DNA of 64,000 nt from NCBI GenBank assembly GCA_015057705.1, contig SVDU01000020.1, positions 36,234 to 100,233 of the forward strand, written 5' to 3'. The notes under the pieces were generated by a model, which was not told the DNA's origin, ran no database searches, and saw only the letters and a list, made by a program, of their open reading frames with translations. Positions 7,914-17,595 of the stretch are shown piece after piece. Positions within the stretch are counted from its first letter, which is position 1; each line of letters opens with the position of its first letter. The position numbers and the translations under genes are program-made. The stretch comes from Paenibacillaceae bacterium. GTDB lineage: Bacteria > Bacillota > Clostridia > Lachnospirales > Lachnospiraceae.

Positions 7914-8495
7914 ATGAAATCAAAAAGACAGATACAAAAAGAAAGTACCAGGCAGAAAATTATTGATACTGCTTACCGGATCTATGCAACGGAAGGTTTC
8001 TCCGCTTCAACAGCGAGAATTGCCAAAGAGGCCGGGGTCTCACATGGGACTGTTTTTGCCCATTTCCAGTCCCTGAATGATTTACTGGAGTGCATCATAG
8101 GTGAGTTTCAGATCAGCCTTGCCGCTGAATTTCACAATATGGTAGAATCCAGTGCCAGTGTCAGTGACTTTCTGGATGCACATTTAAAGGTTCTCATTGC
8201 TCATGAGGAGTTTTATCTGCGCCTGATTACGGAGAGAAGCCTTTTGCCAGAAGAGGTACAGTATGTGTATGCGGATAATCAATCCACAATTGCCCATCAT
8301 TTCAATCTCCTGATGTCAGGGGAAATAAAGAATGGGATTGTAAAAGAAGTTCCTGTCCATATGCTTTTTAATACCTGGCTGGGCATGATCCATTATTATT
8401 TATGGAATAAGGATTTCTTTTCCCCGGACGAACCGGTTTTAGCCCGCCATGCAGGAGAATTGAAACACACATTTATTAGTCTGATTATGAAGTAG
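7914..8495 (+). CDS. TetR/AcrR-family regulator
   Basis: The protein has 193 residues from the ATG at 7914. The TetR helix-turn-helix is at residues 8-55 (TRQKIIDTAYRIYATEGF ... VSHGTVFAHF), followed by an all-helical ligand and dimerisation domain with no recognisable subfamily signature. GGTGG stands eight bases before this ATG; an in-frame GTG four codons upstream overlaps that site and is less likely. An 18-base palindrome over the promoter suggests autorepression. The two following small genes are close enough (14 and 32 bases) to be in the same transcript and are the probable regulated genes. Confidence 0.85.
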   Translation: MKSKRQIQKESTRQKIIDTAYRIYATEGFSASTARIAKEAGVSHGTVFAHFQSLNDLLECIIGEFQISLAAEFHNMVESSASVSDFLDAHLKVLIAHEEFYLRLITERSLLPEEVQYVYADNQSTIAHHFNLLMSGEIKNGIVKEVPVHMLFNTWLGMIHYYLWNKDFFSPDEPVLARHAGELKHTFISLIMK

Positions 8496-8509
8496 AGGAG
8501 GAGAACAAC

Positions 8510-8761
8510 ATGAAGGTATGCATCGCCTGCGGTATGCCTATGGAAAAGAAATCGGATTTTCCACTGGGCGACGAGCAGAAAGAATATTGTGTTTATTGTG
8601 CCAGACCCGATGGAACCATGCGGTCTTTTGAAGAGGCAAAGGCCGGTATGACAAAGTTTATTATGGAAACACAGGGGTTTGATGAGTCAGCTGCAGAAAA
8701 AATTGCAGTGAGCAGTATGAAGAAGCTGCCCGCTTGGAAGAATCAGTTTTCTAAAGAATAA
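8510..8761 (+). CDS. Small zinc-ribbon protein
   Basis: An 83-residue protein whose N-terminal half has two cysteine pairs, CIACGMP and CVYCARP, spaced as in the 'putative zinc ribbon' family; the remainder (residues 38-80) is helical and contains FEEAKAGMTKFIMETQGF. Such proteins are often annotated as transcriptional accessory or AraC-associated zinc ribbons, with no tested function. GAGGAGG precedes the ATG. It lies between a TetR regulator and an AhpD-like protein, suggesting a small stress-response operon, but nothing in the sequence fixes the role. Confidence 0.75.
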   Translation: MKVCIACGMPMEKKSDFPLGDEQKEYCVYCARPDGTMRSFEEAKAGMTKFIMETQGFDESAAEKIAVSSMKKLPAWKNQFSKE

Positions 8762-8793
8762 GCAGAGTCACACAGAAAGAGAGGATTAAAAGT

Positions 8794-9102
8794 ATGCAGG
8801 TAAGCAATGCATTTTCAGTATTTGCACAGGAGGTACCGGAGGTTCAGACCCCGTGGATGGAGATGATCCACAAGCTGGATTCAGTGAGCAGCCTTGATAA
8901 AAAGACAGAGGAACTTGCATATATAGCCGTTATGGCTGTTATGCGGCTGGAGAGCGGTTTGCCTTTCCACGTTCAGATGGCAAAAGCCCATGGAGCCTCA
9001 AGAGAGGAAATAATCAGCAGCATTCTGGTAGGACTGCCTGCAGCAGGAAATGTAGTAATACAGGCGCTGCCCGTTGCACTGGAAGCGTATGATAAAGAAT
9101 AG
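8794..9102 (+). CDS. Carboxymuconolactone decarboxylase-like (AhpD fold) protein without the Cys pair
   Basis: A 102-residue single-domain AhpD-fold protein: EELAYIAVMAVMRLESGLPFHV and the following KAHGASREEI helix match the CMD family. Peroxidase members carry CxxC before the conserved His; here the equivalent segment is ESGLPFHVQMA with no cysteine, so the disulfide reductase chemistry of AhpD is not expected. It could be a lyase-like or binding relative. It is last in the TetR/zinc-ribbon operon, has an AGAGAGG-type ribosome binding site and is followed by a strong terminator shared with the convergent phosphorylase gene. Confidence 0.75.
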   Translation: MQVSNAFSVFAQEVPEVQTPWMEMIHKLDSVSSLDKKTEELAYIAVMAVMRLESGLPFHVQMAKAHGASREEIISSILVGLPAAGNVVIQALPVALEAYDKE

Positions 9103-9112
9103 AGGAAAGATA

Positions 9113-9154
9113 GGAAAAGGGAGAAAGCCATGATTTCGGCTTTCTCCCTTTTCC
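9113..9154. terminator. Bidirectional terminator before cbp
   Basis: Arms 9113-9129 and 9138-9154 form a perfect 17-base stem with an 8-base loop; the stop codon of the convergent phosphorylase gene follows immediately. Confidence 0.85.
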
Positions 9155-11590
9155 TTATTCCAGTGTAAGATCTACACGATATTCTGTTTTTCCAGCCTGG
9201 AAGGGAATCTCATTACCCTCAATGGCAGAACCATCTACCAGGAAGGAAGAAATCTTATTGCCTGTTTCCCCTTTTCTTACTACATGAATGTGATAGGCAG
9301 CACCCCTGAATTTGCGGATCGCAGAAAATTCTCCGATTGAATCCGGAAGACAAGGGTTAACAATCAGCCCATGGAAACCGGGACGTATTCCCAGGATGTG
9401 CTGGGAGATACAGACAAAGGTCCAGGCAGCTGTACCAGTCAGCCAGCTGTTCTTTGCTTCACCGAAATTAGCAGCATCCTTACCGGCGATCATCTGGGAA
9501 TAGCAGTAAGGCTCTGTTTTATGGATCTCACTGATTTCCTCAGTATAAGCAGGAGCTGTTTTCCGGTATACTTCAAATGCACGGTTTCCTCTGCCAATCA
9601 TGGTTTCTGCAATGGAAATCCACGGGTTATTGTGGCAGAATATGCCGGCATTTTCTTTGTATCCTGGCGGATAGGAAGAAATCTCACCCAGCTCCTTATG
9701 GTAAGTCTGATATGCCGGCTGATGCAGAACGATTCCATAGGTGGTATCAAGTCGTTCCTGTACGCTGTCAAGAGCTTTCTTAGCCAGGCCTTCTTCAATT
9801 CCGATACCGCCCATTACGCAGAATCCCTGAGGTTCAATAAAGATCTGTCCCTCTCTGCATTCTTTTGAGCCAACTTTATTGCCAGCAGCATCATAGGCTC
9901 TCAGGAACCATTCTCCATCCCAACCGGATTTGAGGACTGCGTCATAAACCTCTTTTACAGAAGTTTCTGCTTCAATGGCTTCTTCTTCCAATCCCGTCAA
10001 ACGGCAGATTTCTGCGTATTCTTTTCCATACTTTACATACATTCCTGCAATCATCAGAGATTCCGCAACAGGTCCTTCGGATGGTCCGGTGGTCTGAAAT
10101 GATTCCCCTGGCTCCGTTGAGAAGCAGTTTAAATTCAGACAGTCATTCCAGTCGGCACGGCCGATAAGTGGAAGTCCATGAGGCCCTAAATGGGATTTTG
10201 TAAATCCAAAGGAACGTCTTAAATGTTCCATTAAAGTCTGGCTCCTGTCGGCATCATTATCGAAAGGAACATCTTCTTTCAGAATATCCCAGTCGCCGGT
10301 TTCCCGTATGTATGCACTGACACCTGCGATAAGCCAGAGAGGATCGTCATTAAAACCGCTTCCAATATCCATGTTTCCTCTTTTAGTAAGAGGCTGATAC
10401 TGGTGATAAGCACTTCCGTCTTCAAACTGGGTAGAGGCAATATCGATGATCCGCTCTCTGGCCCGTTCCGGTATCATGTGTACGAAACCGAGCAAATCCT
10501 GGCAGGAATCCCGAAAGCCCATACCTCTTCCTGTTCCGGATTCGTAATAGGAGGCAGAACGGGACATGTTAAAGGTAACCATACATTGATACTGGTTCCA
10601 GATGTTAACCATGCGTGCTGTTTTTTCCTCTTTCAGCGATACACTGTAGGTGGATAGAAGATCTGTCCAATACTGTTTCAGCTTTTCCAGTGCAGCCTCA
10701 ATGTCAGCAGCAGTGCGGTATTTTTTCAGAACAGCATCAGATGGTGCTTTGTTAATAACATCTGGTGCACTCCATTTTGAATCTGGTTCATTCTCGGCAT
10801 AACCAAGAACAAAAACAAAGGTTTTTTCCTCTCCGGGCTCTAAATGGAGTGTGATCCGGTGAGAACCGATGGGAGACCAGCCGCTTGCCATGGAATTACC
10901 GGAAGCATTTTTTTCCACCATAGCTGGGTTCTGATTGGAGCCATAGACGCCTACAAAGGTATTCCGGTCAGTATCAAATCCCTGGATCTGTGAATTGACG
11001 GAATAATAGGCATAATGATTTCGTCTTTCTCTGTATTCTGTTTTATGGTAAATAACAGAACCTTCCACCTCAACTTCACCGGTACTGAAATTCCGCTGAA
11101 AATTGGTCATATCATCCATGGCATTCCACAGACAGAATTCCACATAAGAATACAGGGTAAAATCTTTGGACTCGTTGCTTTCATTCTTTAATGTTACCTG
11201 GTTGATCTCGCAGGGGTCTCCCAGTGGTACAAAGGATGTCACATTGGCTTTTAAACCATTCTTCTTTCCAGTGAAACGGGTCACTCCAAGTCCATGACGG
11301 CATTCATAAAAATCCAACGGAGTCTTTGAAGGCTGCCAGCCCGGATTCCAAATAGTGCCGTTTTCATTAATGTAGTAGTAGTGTCCGTTGCTGTCCAGAG
11401 GAACATTATTGTAACGGTACCTTGTAAGCCGGAGCATCTTGGCATCTTTATAGAAGCTGTATCCCCCTCCGGTATTGGAAACCAGCGAAAAGAAATTCTC
11501 GCTTCCCAGATAGTTGATCCACGGCAGAGGAGTATCTGGAGCAGTAATTACATATTCTTTGTCCTGGTCATTAAAATATCCATATTTCAT
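9155..11590 (-). CDS. cbp: Cellobiose phosphorylase (GH94)
   Basis: This cytoplasmic enzyme cleaves cellobiose with inorganic phosphate to glucose-1-phosphate and glucose, saving one ATP. The 811-residue protein matches the remembered Clostridium thermocellum enzyme almost along its whole length (N-terminus [36 protein letters not shown] region, [31 protein letters not shown]). The catalytic acid is Asp483 in DWND. The start is the ATG at 11590, preceded by AGGAAGGAG; the frame is open a little further. It is transcribed away from the LacI gene; a LacI-type operator sits just behind a TATAAT (minus strand, 11663-11668) in its promoter region, so it is probably repressed by that LacI protein and induced by cellobiose. 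Confidence 0.93.
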   Translation of the reverse strand: MKYGYFNDQDKEYVITAPDTPLPWINYLGSENFFSLVSNTGGGYSFYKDAKMLRLTRYRYNNVPLDSNGHYYYINENGTIWNPGWQPSKTPLDFYECRHGLGVTRFTGKKNGLKANVTSFVPLGDPCEINQVTLKNESNESKDFTLYSYVEFCLWNAMDDMTNFQRNFSTGEVEVEGSVIYHKTEYRERRNHYAYYSVNSQIQGFDTDRNTFVGVYGSNQNPAMVEKNASGNSMASGWSPIGSHRITLHLEPGEEKTFVFVLGYAENEPDSKWSAPDVINKAPSDAVLKKYRTAADIEAALEKLKQYWTDLLSTYSVSLKEEKTARMVNIWNQYQCMVTFNMSRSASYYESGTGRGMGFRDSCQDLLGFVHMIPERARERIIDIASTQFEDGSAYHQYQPLTKRGNMDIGSGFNDDPLWLIAGVSAYIRETGDWDILKEDVPFDNDADRSQTLMEHLRRSFGFTKSHLGPHGLPLIGRADWNDCLNLNCFSTEPGESFQTTGPSEGPVAESLMIAGMYVKYGKEYAEICRLTGLEEEAIEAETSVKEVYDAVLKSGWDGEWFLRAYDAAGNKVGSKECREGQIFIEPQGFCVMGGIGIEEGLAKKALDSVQERLDTTYGIVLHQPAYQTYHKELGEISSYPPGYKENAGIFCHNNPWISIAETMIGRGNRAFEVYRKTAPAYTEEISEIHKTEPYCYSQMIAGKDAANFGEAKNSWLTGTAAWTFVCISQHILGIRPGFHGLIVNPCLPDSIGEFSAIRKFRGAAYHIHVVRKGETGNKISSFLVDGSAIEGNEIPFQAGKTEYRVDLTLE

Positions 11591-11644
11591 AGTTGAATAA
11601 CTCCTTCCTGTTGGATGACCCAAATCCCTAAAAACGACATTTTT

Positions 11645-11658
11645 CGAAAACGATTAAG
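11645..11658. promoter_or_regulatory. LacI-type operator in front of cbp
   Basis: The 14-mer cgaaaacgattaag is identical to the site at 11862-11875. Its core AAAACGATTAA has the central CG of LacI-family operators. On the minus strand it lies just downstream of TATAAT (11663-11668), where a repressor would block cbp transcription. Confidence 0.6.
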
Positions 11659-11825
11659 AAAGATTATAGGGAGTTATACGGTCATAATAGCGCGGGATGA
11701 GAAAAAAAACAAGAGGAATCTTTGAAATTATAAAAGAAAAAATATATCAGGCTTTTTAATGTTGTAAATATGCACAAAAACAATTGATAAAAACTATTTA
11801 AACTAGACAAAAAAGAAAAAACATA

Positions 11826-11875
11826 TTGATTTTTGCCAAAGAAAGGGGTATAGTGAAATCACGAAAACGATTAAG
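11826..11875 (+). promoter_or_regulatory. lacI-operon promoter and LacI-type operator
   Basis: TTGATT (11826-11831), 17-base spacer, TATAGT (11849-11854), followed by cgaaaacgattaag at 11862-11875, identical to the site on the cbp side. Predicted autoregulation of the cellobiose operon. Confidence 0.65.
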
Positions 11876-11892
11876 TTAAAAGGATGAGACAT

Positions 11893-12912
11893 ATGATTTC
11901 TATGAAAGAACTGGCACAGCACTGCGGGGTTTCCGTTGCCACAGTAAGCAAGGCACTTAATGATCAGAGTGACATCGGGGAGAGTACTAAAATAAGAGTT
12001 AAGCAGGCAGCGGAAAAGCTGGGGTATTTTCCCAATGCTGCAGCAAGGTCCTTAAAGACAAACAGAAGCTATAACATAGGGGTTCTGTTCGTTGATGAGG
12101 CTAACAGCGGTCTGACACATGAATATTTTGCCGCGGTTCTTGAAGGGTTTAAGGTAGAGGCGGAAAAGCAGGGTTATGATATCACGTTTATTAATGGGCA
12201 GATAGGAAAAAAGAAAGTCTCCTATTATGAACACTGCAAATACAGAAATGTAGACGGAGTGGTGATTGCCTGTGTTAAATTTGATAACCCTGAAGTGGTA
12301 GAGCTGTTAAACGGGGACATTCCCGTTGTAACAATCGATCACATCAATGAAAACTGTTCTTCTGTATTGTCCGATAACGTAAAGGGCATTGAGAGCCTGA
12401 TGGATTATGTTTATGAAAAAGGACATAGAAAGATTGCTTACATACACGGACAGGCGAGCACTACCGTTACAAAAGCCAGACTCACCAGCTTCTATCGATT
12501 TCTTGAAAGCCGGGAACTTTCAGTACCAGATGATTATGTACTGGAAGCAGATTATCTGGATGTCAGCCAGGCTATGGCATGTACCAGTGAGTTATTAGAC
12601 AGAAAAGATCCACCAACCTGTATTCTATATCCGGATGATACCGCACTGATCGGCGGACTCAATGAAATCCGGAGGAGAAATTTAAGGGTTCCAGATGATA
12701 TTTCAATTGCCGGATATGACGGCAGCAGATTATCACAGATATTAAACCCAAGGCTTACTACCATTCGCCAGGATACATCAGCAATTGGTATGCAGGCCGC
12801 TAAAAAACTGATAAGCACGATCGAAAAACCCAAGACGACTTTCACGGAACAGATTATTGTGGAAGGCGAACTGATTACGGGGGAATCGGTTGGTAATGCT
12901 AATATTTCATGA
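11893..12912 (+). CDS. LacI-family regulator of the cellobiose locus
   Basis: The protein has 339 residues. The N-terminal LacI helix-turn-helix (MKELAQHCGVSVATVSKALN) and hinge helix (GYFPNAAARSLKTNRS) are followed by a periplasmic-binding-like sugar domain (residues 60-335). It is predicted to sense cellobiose or a derivative and to repress both the divergent phosphorylase gene and its own operon; the two identical operator-like 14-mers support this. The ATG at 11893 is chosen over one nine bases earlier because AAAGGATG lies at the better distance. Only 28 bases separate it from the solute-binding gene, so it heads the transport operon. Confidence 0.87.
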   Translation: MISMKELAQHCGVSVATVSKALNDQSDIGESTKIRVKQAAEKLGYFPNAAARSLKTNRSYNIGVLFVDEANSGLTHEYFAAVLEGFKVEAEKQGYDITFINGQIGKKKVSYYEHCKYRNVDGVVIACVKFDNPEVVELLNGDIPVVTIDHINENCSSVLSDNVKGIESLMDYVYEKGHRKIAYIHGQASTTVTKARLTSFYRFLESRELSVPDDYVLEADYLDVSQAMACTSELLDRKDPPTCILYPDDTALIGGLNEIRRRNLRVPDDISIAGYDGSRLSQILNPRLTTIRQDTSAIGMQAAKKLISTIEKPKTTFTEQIIVEGELITGESVGNANIS

Positions 12913-12940
12913 TAGTAATATCAGAAAAGGAGAGGGAAAT

Positions 12941-14356
12941 ATGAAGAAGAAAGTTGTAAGCGGATTATTATGCGCGGTGATGGCAGCTTCACTGGTTGCC
13001 GGATGCTCCTCAAAGAGCGCACCGAGCGAAAGCGGAAGCAAAACTGCAGACACGACCACTGCCAAGGAAACTGAGGCAACGACGGAGACGCAGAAAGAAG
13101 CTGGTGGTGAAGGAGGAAAAGTGATTAATATTTATGTCTGGAACGATGAATTCAAAGCCAGATATGAAGATTATTATGCTTCCAAGCTTCCGGCAGGTTA
13201 TAAGGTTAATTTTGTGACAACTCCCAGTGAGAACAACGCCTATCAGAATGCTCTTGATGAAGCACTGTTAAATCAGAATGACGCAAAGCCTGATGATAAA
13301 GTGGATATGTTTCTGGTTGAAGCAGATTACATTCTGAAGTATGTAAATTCCGATTACACCATGGATTTAAAGGATGTTGGTGTTACGGAACAGGATATGT
13401 CAAAGCAGTATGACTATACCAAAGTAATCGCTAAGGATTCCAAGGGAGCACAAAAAGGTATTTCATGGCAGGGCTGCCCAGGACTTTATATCTATCGCCG
13501 TTCCGTTGCCAAGGATGTACTTGGAACCGACGATCCTGCAGAAGTTCAAAAAGCTATTAATGACTGGGACTCTTTTGACAAAACAGCTGCTAAGATGAAA
13601 GACAAAGGTTATTATATGCTTTCCGGTTTTGATGATTCTTACCGTACTTTCTCTAACAATGTAGCAGCTCCATGGGTAAATGGAAAGAAGATTGCTATTG
13701 ATCCAAGCCTTGAAAAATGGGTTGATCAGACAAAGAAATACACAGACAGTGGTTACAATCAGAAAACCACACTCTGGGCAGCTGAATGGGCTTCCGGACA
13801 GGGTCCTGAAGGAAAAGTATTTGGTTATTTCATGCCTGCATGGGGCGTAGATTTCGTACTTGCTAAAAACTCTCTTGCAAAAGCAGAAGCAGATGGTGGA
13901 AAGCAGGAAGTAGGAAATGGTGTTTACGGTGACTGGGCTGCAACCATTGGACCAGAGTCCTATAACTGGGGCGGAACCTGGCTGTGTGCAGCTAATGGTA
14001 CTGATAACCCTGATATCGTAGCAGATATCATGAAGACAATCTGCTGTGATGATGCAACCATGAAGAAAATTGTAGAAGAGAAGAATGACTTTGTTAATAA
14101 CAAGACAGTTATGGAAGCTCTTGCAAAGGGCGATTACAAGTCAGCTTTCCTTGGCGGACAGAATCCTCTTCAGATGTACTGTGACGCTGCAGAGAAGATC
14201 GATATGAGCAAGATTTCTCCTTATGATCAGGGTCTGAATGAAAGCTTCCAGAATGCTATGCATGATTATTTTAACGGTACTGTAGACAAAGATACAGCAC
14301 TTAAGAATTTCTACACTTCAGCACAAGAGAAATATCCGGAATTAGAAGTAAAGTAG
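12941..14356 (+). CDS. ABC transporter sugar-binding lipoprotein (cellobiose uptake, inferred)
   Basis: The protein has 471 residues with a lipoprotein signal peptide, lipobox LVAGC and Cys at about residue 22, followed by a Ser/Thr/Glu-rich linker and a family 1-type extracellular solute-binding fold from residue 65 on. It captures sugar at the cell surface and delivers it to the two permeases encoded next. The substrate is inferred from context: cellobiose phosphorylase, a beta-glucosidase and a LacI regulator in the same locus. A strong AAAAGGAGAGG site precedes the start. A stable hairpin follows the stop codon, consistent with the higher expression usual for binding proteins. Confidence 0.87.
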   Translation: MKKKVVSGLLCAVMAASLVAGCSSKSAPSESGSKTADTTTAKETEATTETQKEAGGEGGKVINIYVWNDEFKARYEDYYASKLPAGYKVNFVTTPSENNAYQNALDEALLNQNDAKPDDKVDMFLVEADYILKYVNSDYTMDLKDVGVTEQDMSKQYDYTKVIAKDSKGAQKGISWQGCPGLYIYRRSVAKDVLGTDDPAEVQKAINDWDSFDKTAAKMKDKGYYMLSGFDDSYRTFSNNVAAPWVNGKKIAIDPSLEKWVDQTKKYTDSGYNQKTTLWAAEWASGQGPEGKVFGYFMPAWGVDFVLAKNSLAKAEADGGKQEVGNGVYGDWAATIGPESYNWGGTWLCAANGTDNPDIVADIMKTICCDDATMKKIVEEKNDFVNNKTVMEALAKGDYKSAFLGGQNPLQMYCDAAEKIDMSKISPYDQGLNESFQNAMHDYFNGTVDKDTALKNFYTSAQEKYPELEVK

Positions 14357-14363
14357 CAGCAAA

Positions 14364-14392
14364 ATACAGGGCGGGATTTTCCCGCCCTGTAT
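14364..14392 (+). terminator. Intercistronic hairpin after the binding-protein gene
   Basis: Arms 14364-14375 and 14381-14392 give a 12-base GC-rich stem with a 5-base loop but no T-tract. It probably protects the upstream message or attenuates read-through to the permeases. Confidence 0.65.
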
Positions 14393-14411
14393 GAAAACAG
14401 GAGGCTCCATC

Positions 14412-15347
14412 ATGGTAAGAGAAAAAAAGGCAAAAGCCAGAAAGAAAGTCAGCTATTCAAAATGGGGATATATTTTTTTAATACCTTTCTTTGTTACATA
14501 TTTAGTATTTTCCTTTATCCCCCTGGTAACTACGTTTTATAACAGCATGTTTGAAAATTACCGTTCAGGGTTAACCCAGATCGGACCTAATTTTGTGGGA
14601 TTTGAAAATTATATTTCTATTTTCCAGAGTGATCTCCTTAAATACCTGGGCAATACGATGGTTCTCTGGATAATCGGTTTTATTCCTCAGATTTTCTTTT
14701 CCCTGATTCTGGCGGTTTGGTTTGCTGATTTCAGAATGAAGCTAAGAGGAAGTACTTTTTTCAAGACAATTATTTACCTTCCTAATGTAATTATGGCAGC
14801 GTCTTTTGCCATGCTGTTTTTTGCCCTGTTTTCAGATGACGGTCCAATGAACAATCTTATGATAAGAATGGGGCTGATCGACAGTCCGATCCGTTATCTC
14901 ACCACAGTATGGGGAACCAGGGGACTGGTCGGTTTTATGAATTTTATGATGTGGTTTGGAAATACGACCATCCTTTTGATGGCGGCTATTTTAGGAGTAG
15001 ATTCTGCTTTGTTTGAAGCTGCGGCCATTGATGGGGCGAAATCGCTTCAGATATTTACCAAAATCACCATGCCTACAATTAAACCCATATTTATTTATGT
15101 GCTGATTACTTCACTCATTGGCGGACTGCAGATGTTTGATGTACCCCAGGTACTTACCAATGGTAAAGGTACACCTGACCGGACCAGTATGACGTTAATT
15201 ATGTTTCTGAACAATCATTTATACAGCAAAAACTACGGTATGGCAGGTGCTTTATCTGTAATACTCTTCATTATAACAGCAGCACTCAGTCTCGTAGTAT
15301 TTTTCATACTTACCGGTTCCGGTAAAGAGAAAGGAGGATCAAGATAA
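14412..15347 (+). CDS. Sugar ABC transporter permease (MalF/UgpA type)
   Basis: This 311-residue inner-membrane protein has six predicted membrane segments, the first at about residues 20-42, and carries the EAA-loop motif EAAAIDGAKSLQIFTKITMP that docks onto the ATPase. It forms the membrane channel with the next gene product. The start is set at 14412 because GGAGGCTCC stands just before it; an ATG 21 bases earlier lies inside the preceding hairpin. The stop codon overlaps the start of the next gene (TAATG). No ATP-binding subunit is encoded in the locus, so a shared MsmK-type ATPase encoded elsewhere is likely. Confidence 0.88.
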   Translation: MVREKKAKARKKVSYSKWGYIFLIPFFVTYLVFSFIPLVTTFYNSMFENYRSGLTQIGPNFVGFENYISIFQSDLLKYLGNTMVLWIIGFIPQIFFSLILAVWFADFRMKLRGSTFFKTIIYLPNVIMAASFAMLFFALFSDDGPMNNLMIRMGLIDSPIRYLTTVWGTRGLVGFMNFMMWFGNTTILLMAAILGVDSALFEAAAIDGAKSLQIFTKITMPTIKPIFIYVLITSLIGGLQMFDVPQVLTNGKGTPDRTSMTLIMFLNNHLYSKNYGMAGALSVILFIITAALSLVVFFILTGSGKEKGGSR

Positions 15348-16186
15348 TGGGAAAAGTGAAGAACTTAAAAAAGGCAGTAGCCTATATTGTATTATCGCTC
15401 TTATCTTTTTTGTGCCTTTTTTTCTTTTATTGCCTGATCATCAATGCGACCAGATCCCATCCGGAAATAGCTAAGGGATTCTCATTTTTACCGGGAAAAT
15501 CATTTGGTCCTAACTTATTTAACGTACTGCACAACAAGAATCTGCCGGTAGTACATGGAATCGTAAACAGTTTATTCATTGCCAGTGCTTCTGCAGCTCT
15601 TTCCGTATACGTATCAGCACTGACTGCATATGCAATTCACGCCTATGATTTTAAGTTCAGAAATGCTGTTTATCTTTTTATCATCCTGATTATGATGATT
15701 CCGACACAGGTAACCACCCTTGGATTTTTAAGCCTGATTGGTAAAATGGGACTTATGGACAGTTTTGTTCCCCTGATTCTTCCATCTATGGCTGCGCCAG
15801 TCGTATTTTATTTTATGGTTTCTTATTTCCAGAGCAATTTACCCTTAGAAATCGTGGAATCAGCCAGAATCGATGGATCCAATGAATTTTTCACCTTTAA
15901 TTATATTGTAATCCCGATTGTAAAGCCTGCTCTGGCTGTACAGGGTATCTTTGCATTCGTGGCTTCCTGGAACAATTATTTTGTTCCTTCCCTTGTACTT
16001 AAATCCAATACGAGAAAAACACTTCCAATCCTGATTGCCCAGCTGCGAAGTGCAGATTTCTTAAAATTTGACATGGGGCAGGTTTATATGCTGATTACCA
16101 TTGCCATCGTTCCGGTTGCAATCATCTATCTGTGCCTGTCAAAATTCATCATTGGCGGTGTAACAGCGGGAAGTGTGAAAGGATAG
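15347..16186 (+). CDS. Sugar ABC transporter permease (MalG/UgpE type)
   Basis: A 279-residue membrane protein with six predicted helices and the EAA motif VESARIDGSNEFFTFNYIVIP. It is the second half of the permease pair of the cellobiose transporter. Its ATG shares one base with the upstream stop codon and is preceded by AAAGGAGG, so translation is tightly coupled, as expected for a one-to-one membrane complex. Six bases separate its stop from the beta-glucosidase gene. Confidence 0.88.
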   Translation: MGKVKNLKKAVAYIVLSLLSFLCLFFFYCLIINATRSHPEIAKGFSFLPGKSFGPNLFNVLHNKNLPVVHGIVNSLFIASASAALSVYVSALTAYAIHAYDFKFRNAVYLFIILIMMIPTQVTTLGFLSLIGKMGLMDSFVPLILPSMAAPVVFYFMVSYFQSNLPLEIVESARIDGSNEFFTFNYIVIPIVKPALAVQGIFAFVASWNNYFVPSLVLKSNTRKTLPILIAQLRSADFLKFDMGQVYMLITIAIVPVAIIYLCLSKFIIGGVTAGSVKG

Positions 16187-16192
16187 ATTACG

Positions 16193-17533
16193 ATGGACTG
16201 GAAAAAAGACTTTATATGGGGAACGGCGACTTCATCCTATCAGATAGAAGGGGCAGCTTTTGAGGATGGAAAAGGGCTGTCTGTATGGGATGTCTTTGTA
16301 AGAGAGAAAGGCAGAATTTTTGAAGGGCATACAGGAGACGTGGCATGTGATCATTACCATCGGATGAAAGAGGATGTAGCCCTGCTTGCTGAACTTGGGG
16401 TAGGGGCTTACCGCTTTTCCGTTTCCTGGCCAAGAATTATGCCTAATGGTACCGGAATTGTCAATGAAAAGGGGCTTAAATTCTATTCAGATCTGATTGA
16501 TGAACTGTTAAAGCATCATATTACTCCATATGTTACCTTGTTTCATTGGGATTATCCCAATGAACTGGAGATGCAGGGCGGATGGTTAAATCCCAGCAGC
16601 CCTGATTGGTTTGCCGAATATACAGCAGTTGTAGCAAAAGCATTTGGAAACCGGGTAAAGCATTACATTACGTTTAACGAGCCGCAGATATTTACCTGGC
16701 TTGGATATGATAGATGCACCCATGCGCCTGGAATCAAATATCCGGTCAGCAGAATCCTTGCCATGTGCCGGAATATTGCTTTGGCACATGGGAAATCTGT
16801 GCAGAAATTACGGGAACTGGTACCAGATTGCCGGGTAGGATATGCACCTACCTGTGGCAATGCTTACTGGCCTGTGGAAGAAACTGATTTGCTGGCTGCA
16901 AAAGCAAAGGAGCTGCAGGACTCCATAGGAGAGAAAGACTGGATTCATTCTTCCGCATTCTGGAATGAACTGTTTATAAAAGGAAGATTTCACCGGCAAT
17001 GTCCTCAATTATTCGGGGAAGACTTACCAGAATTATCCGAAGGGGACCGGCTGCTGATCAGCCAGCCTCTTGATTTTTGTGGGATGAATCTCTACCAGGG
17101 AACCTCTGTTTGTTTATCCGACACAGGTGAGTTAATTCTTGGTAAACTTCCTGCCGGGCATGGGAAGACCGGAATGGGCTGGCCCATTACTCCCAAAGCC
17201 ATGTACTGGGCAGTAAAGAACTTTTACGATACATACCAGTTGCCTTTGTTTATTACAGAGAATGGTATGTCAGCCCTGGATGTAATATCCTTAGATGGCG
17301 GTGTTCACGATCCATGCAGAATTGATTACCTGGAGCGCCATCTGTCTGAACTGAAGCGCGCAGTATCAGATGGGGCGAAAGTGGAAGGGTACTTTTTGTG
17401 GAGCTTTCTGGACAATTTTGAATGGGAAAAGGGTTATGACGACCGGTTTGGAATTGTTTATGTAGACTATGAAACTCAGAGAAGAGTACCAAAGGACAGC
17501 TTTTACTGGTACCAGAATATAATCAGATCATAA
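16193..17533 (+). CDS. GH1 beta-glucosidase
   Basis: This 446-residue family 1 glycoside hydrolase has the acid/base Glu163 in ITFNEP and the nucleophile Glu356 in ITENG. The C-terminal SFLDNFEWEKGYDDRFG segment has the Glu-Trp pair that binds an unphosphorylated glucose, and it lacks the Ser/Lys/Tyr set of 6-phospho-beta-glucosidases, which agrees with uptake by an ABC transporter rather than a PTS. It has no signal peptide, so it hydrolyses imported cellobiose or cellodextrins in the cytoplasm, in parallel with the phosphorylase. It is the last gene of the operon and is followed by a strong terminator. Confidence 0.9.
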   Translation: MDWKKDFIWGTATSSYQIEGAAFEDGKGLSVWDVFVREKGRIFEGHTGDVACDHYHRMKEDVALLAELGVGAYRFSVSWPRIMPNGTGIVNEKGLKFYSDLIDELLKHHITPYVTLFHWDYPNELEMQGGWLNPSSPDWFAEYTAVVAKAFGNRVKHYITFNEPQIFTWLGYDRCTHAPGIKYPVSRILAMCRNIALAHGKSVQKLRELVPDCRVGYAPTCGNAYWPVEETDLLAAKAKELQDSIGEKDWIHSSAFWNELFIKGRFHRQCPQLFGEDLPELSEGDRLLISQPLDFCGMNLYQGTSVCLSDTGELILGKLPAGHGKTGMGWPITPKAMYWAVKNFYDTYQLPLFITENGMSALDVISLDGGVHDPCRIDYLERHLSELKRAVSDGAKVEGYFLWSFLDNFEWEKGYDDRFGIVYVDYETQRRVPKDSFYWYQNIIRS

Positions 17534-17540
17534 TATAATT

Positions 17541-17594
17541 AAAAAGGACCATTGCTCCATATGTGTAAATCACTTATGGGCAATGGCCTTTTTT
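17541..17594. terminator. Bidirectional terminator after the beta-glucosidase gene
   Basis: Arms 17541-17560 and 17576-17594 contain CCATTG/CAATGG and outer A5/T6 runs, serving the cellobiose operon and the convergent gene. Confidence 0.8.
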
Positions 17595-17595
17595 A

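Noticed and set aside
9371..9868. Plus-strand 165-codon frame inside the cellobiose phosphorylase gene
   Set aside because: It lies fully antisense to a strongly identified gene and has no protein-like features or binding site.
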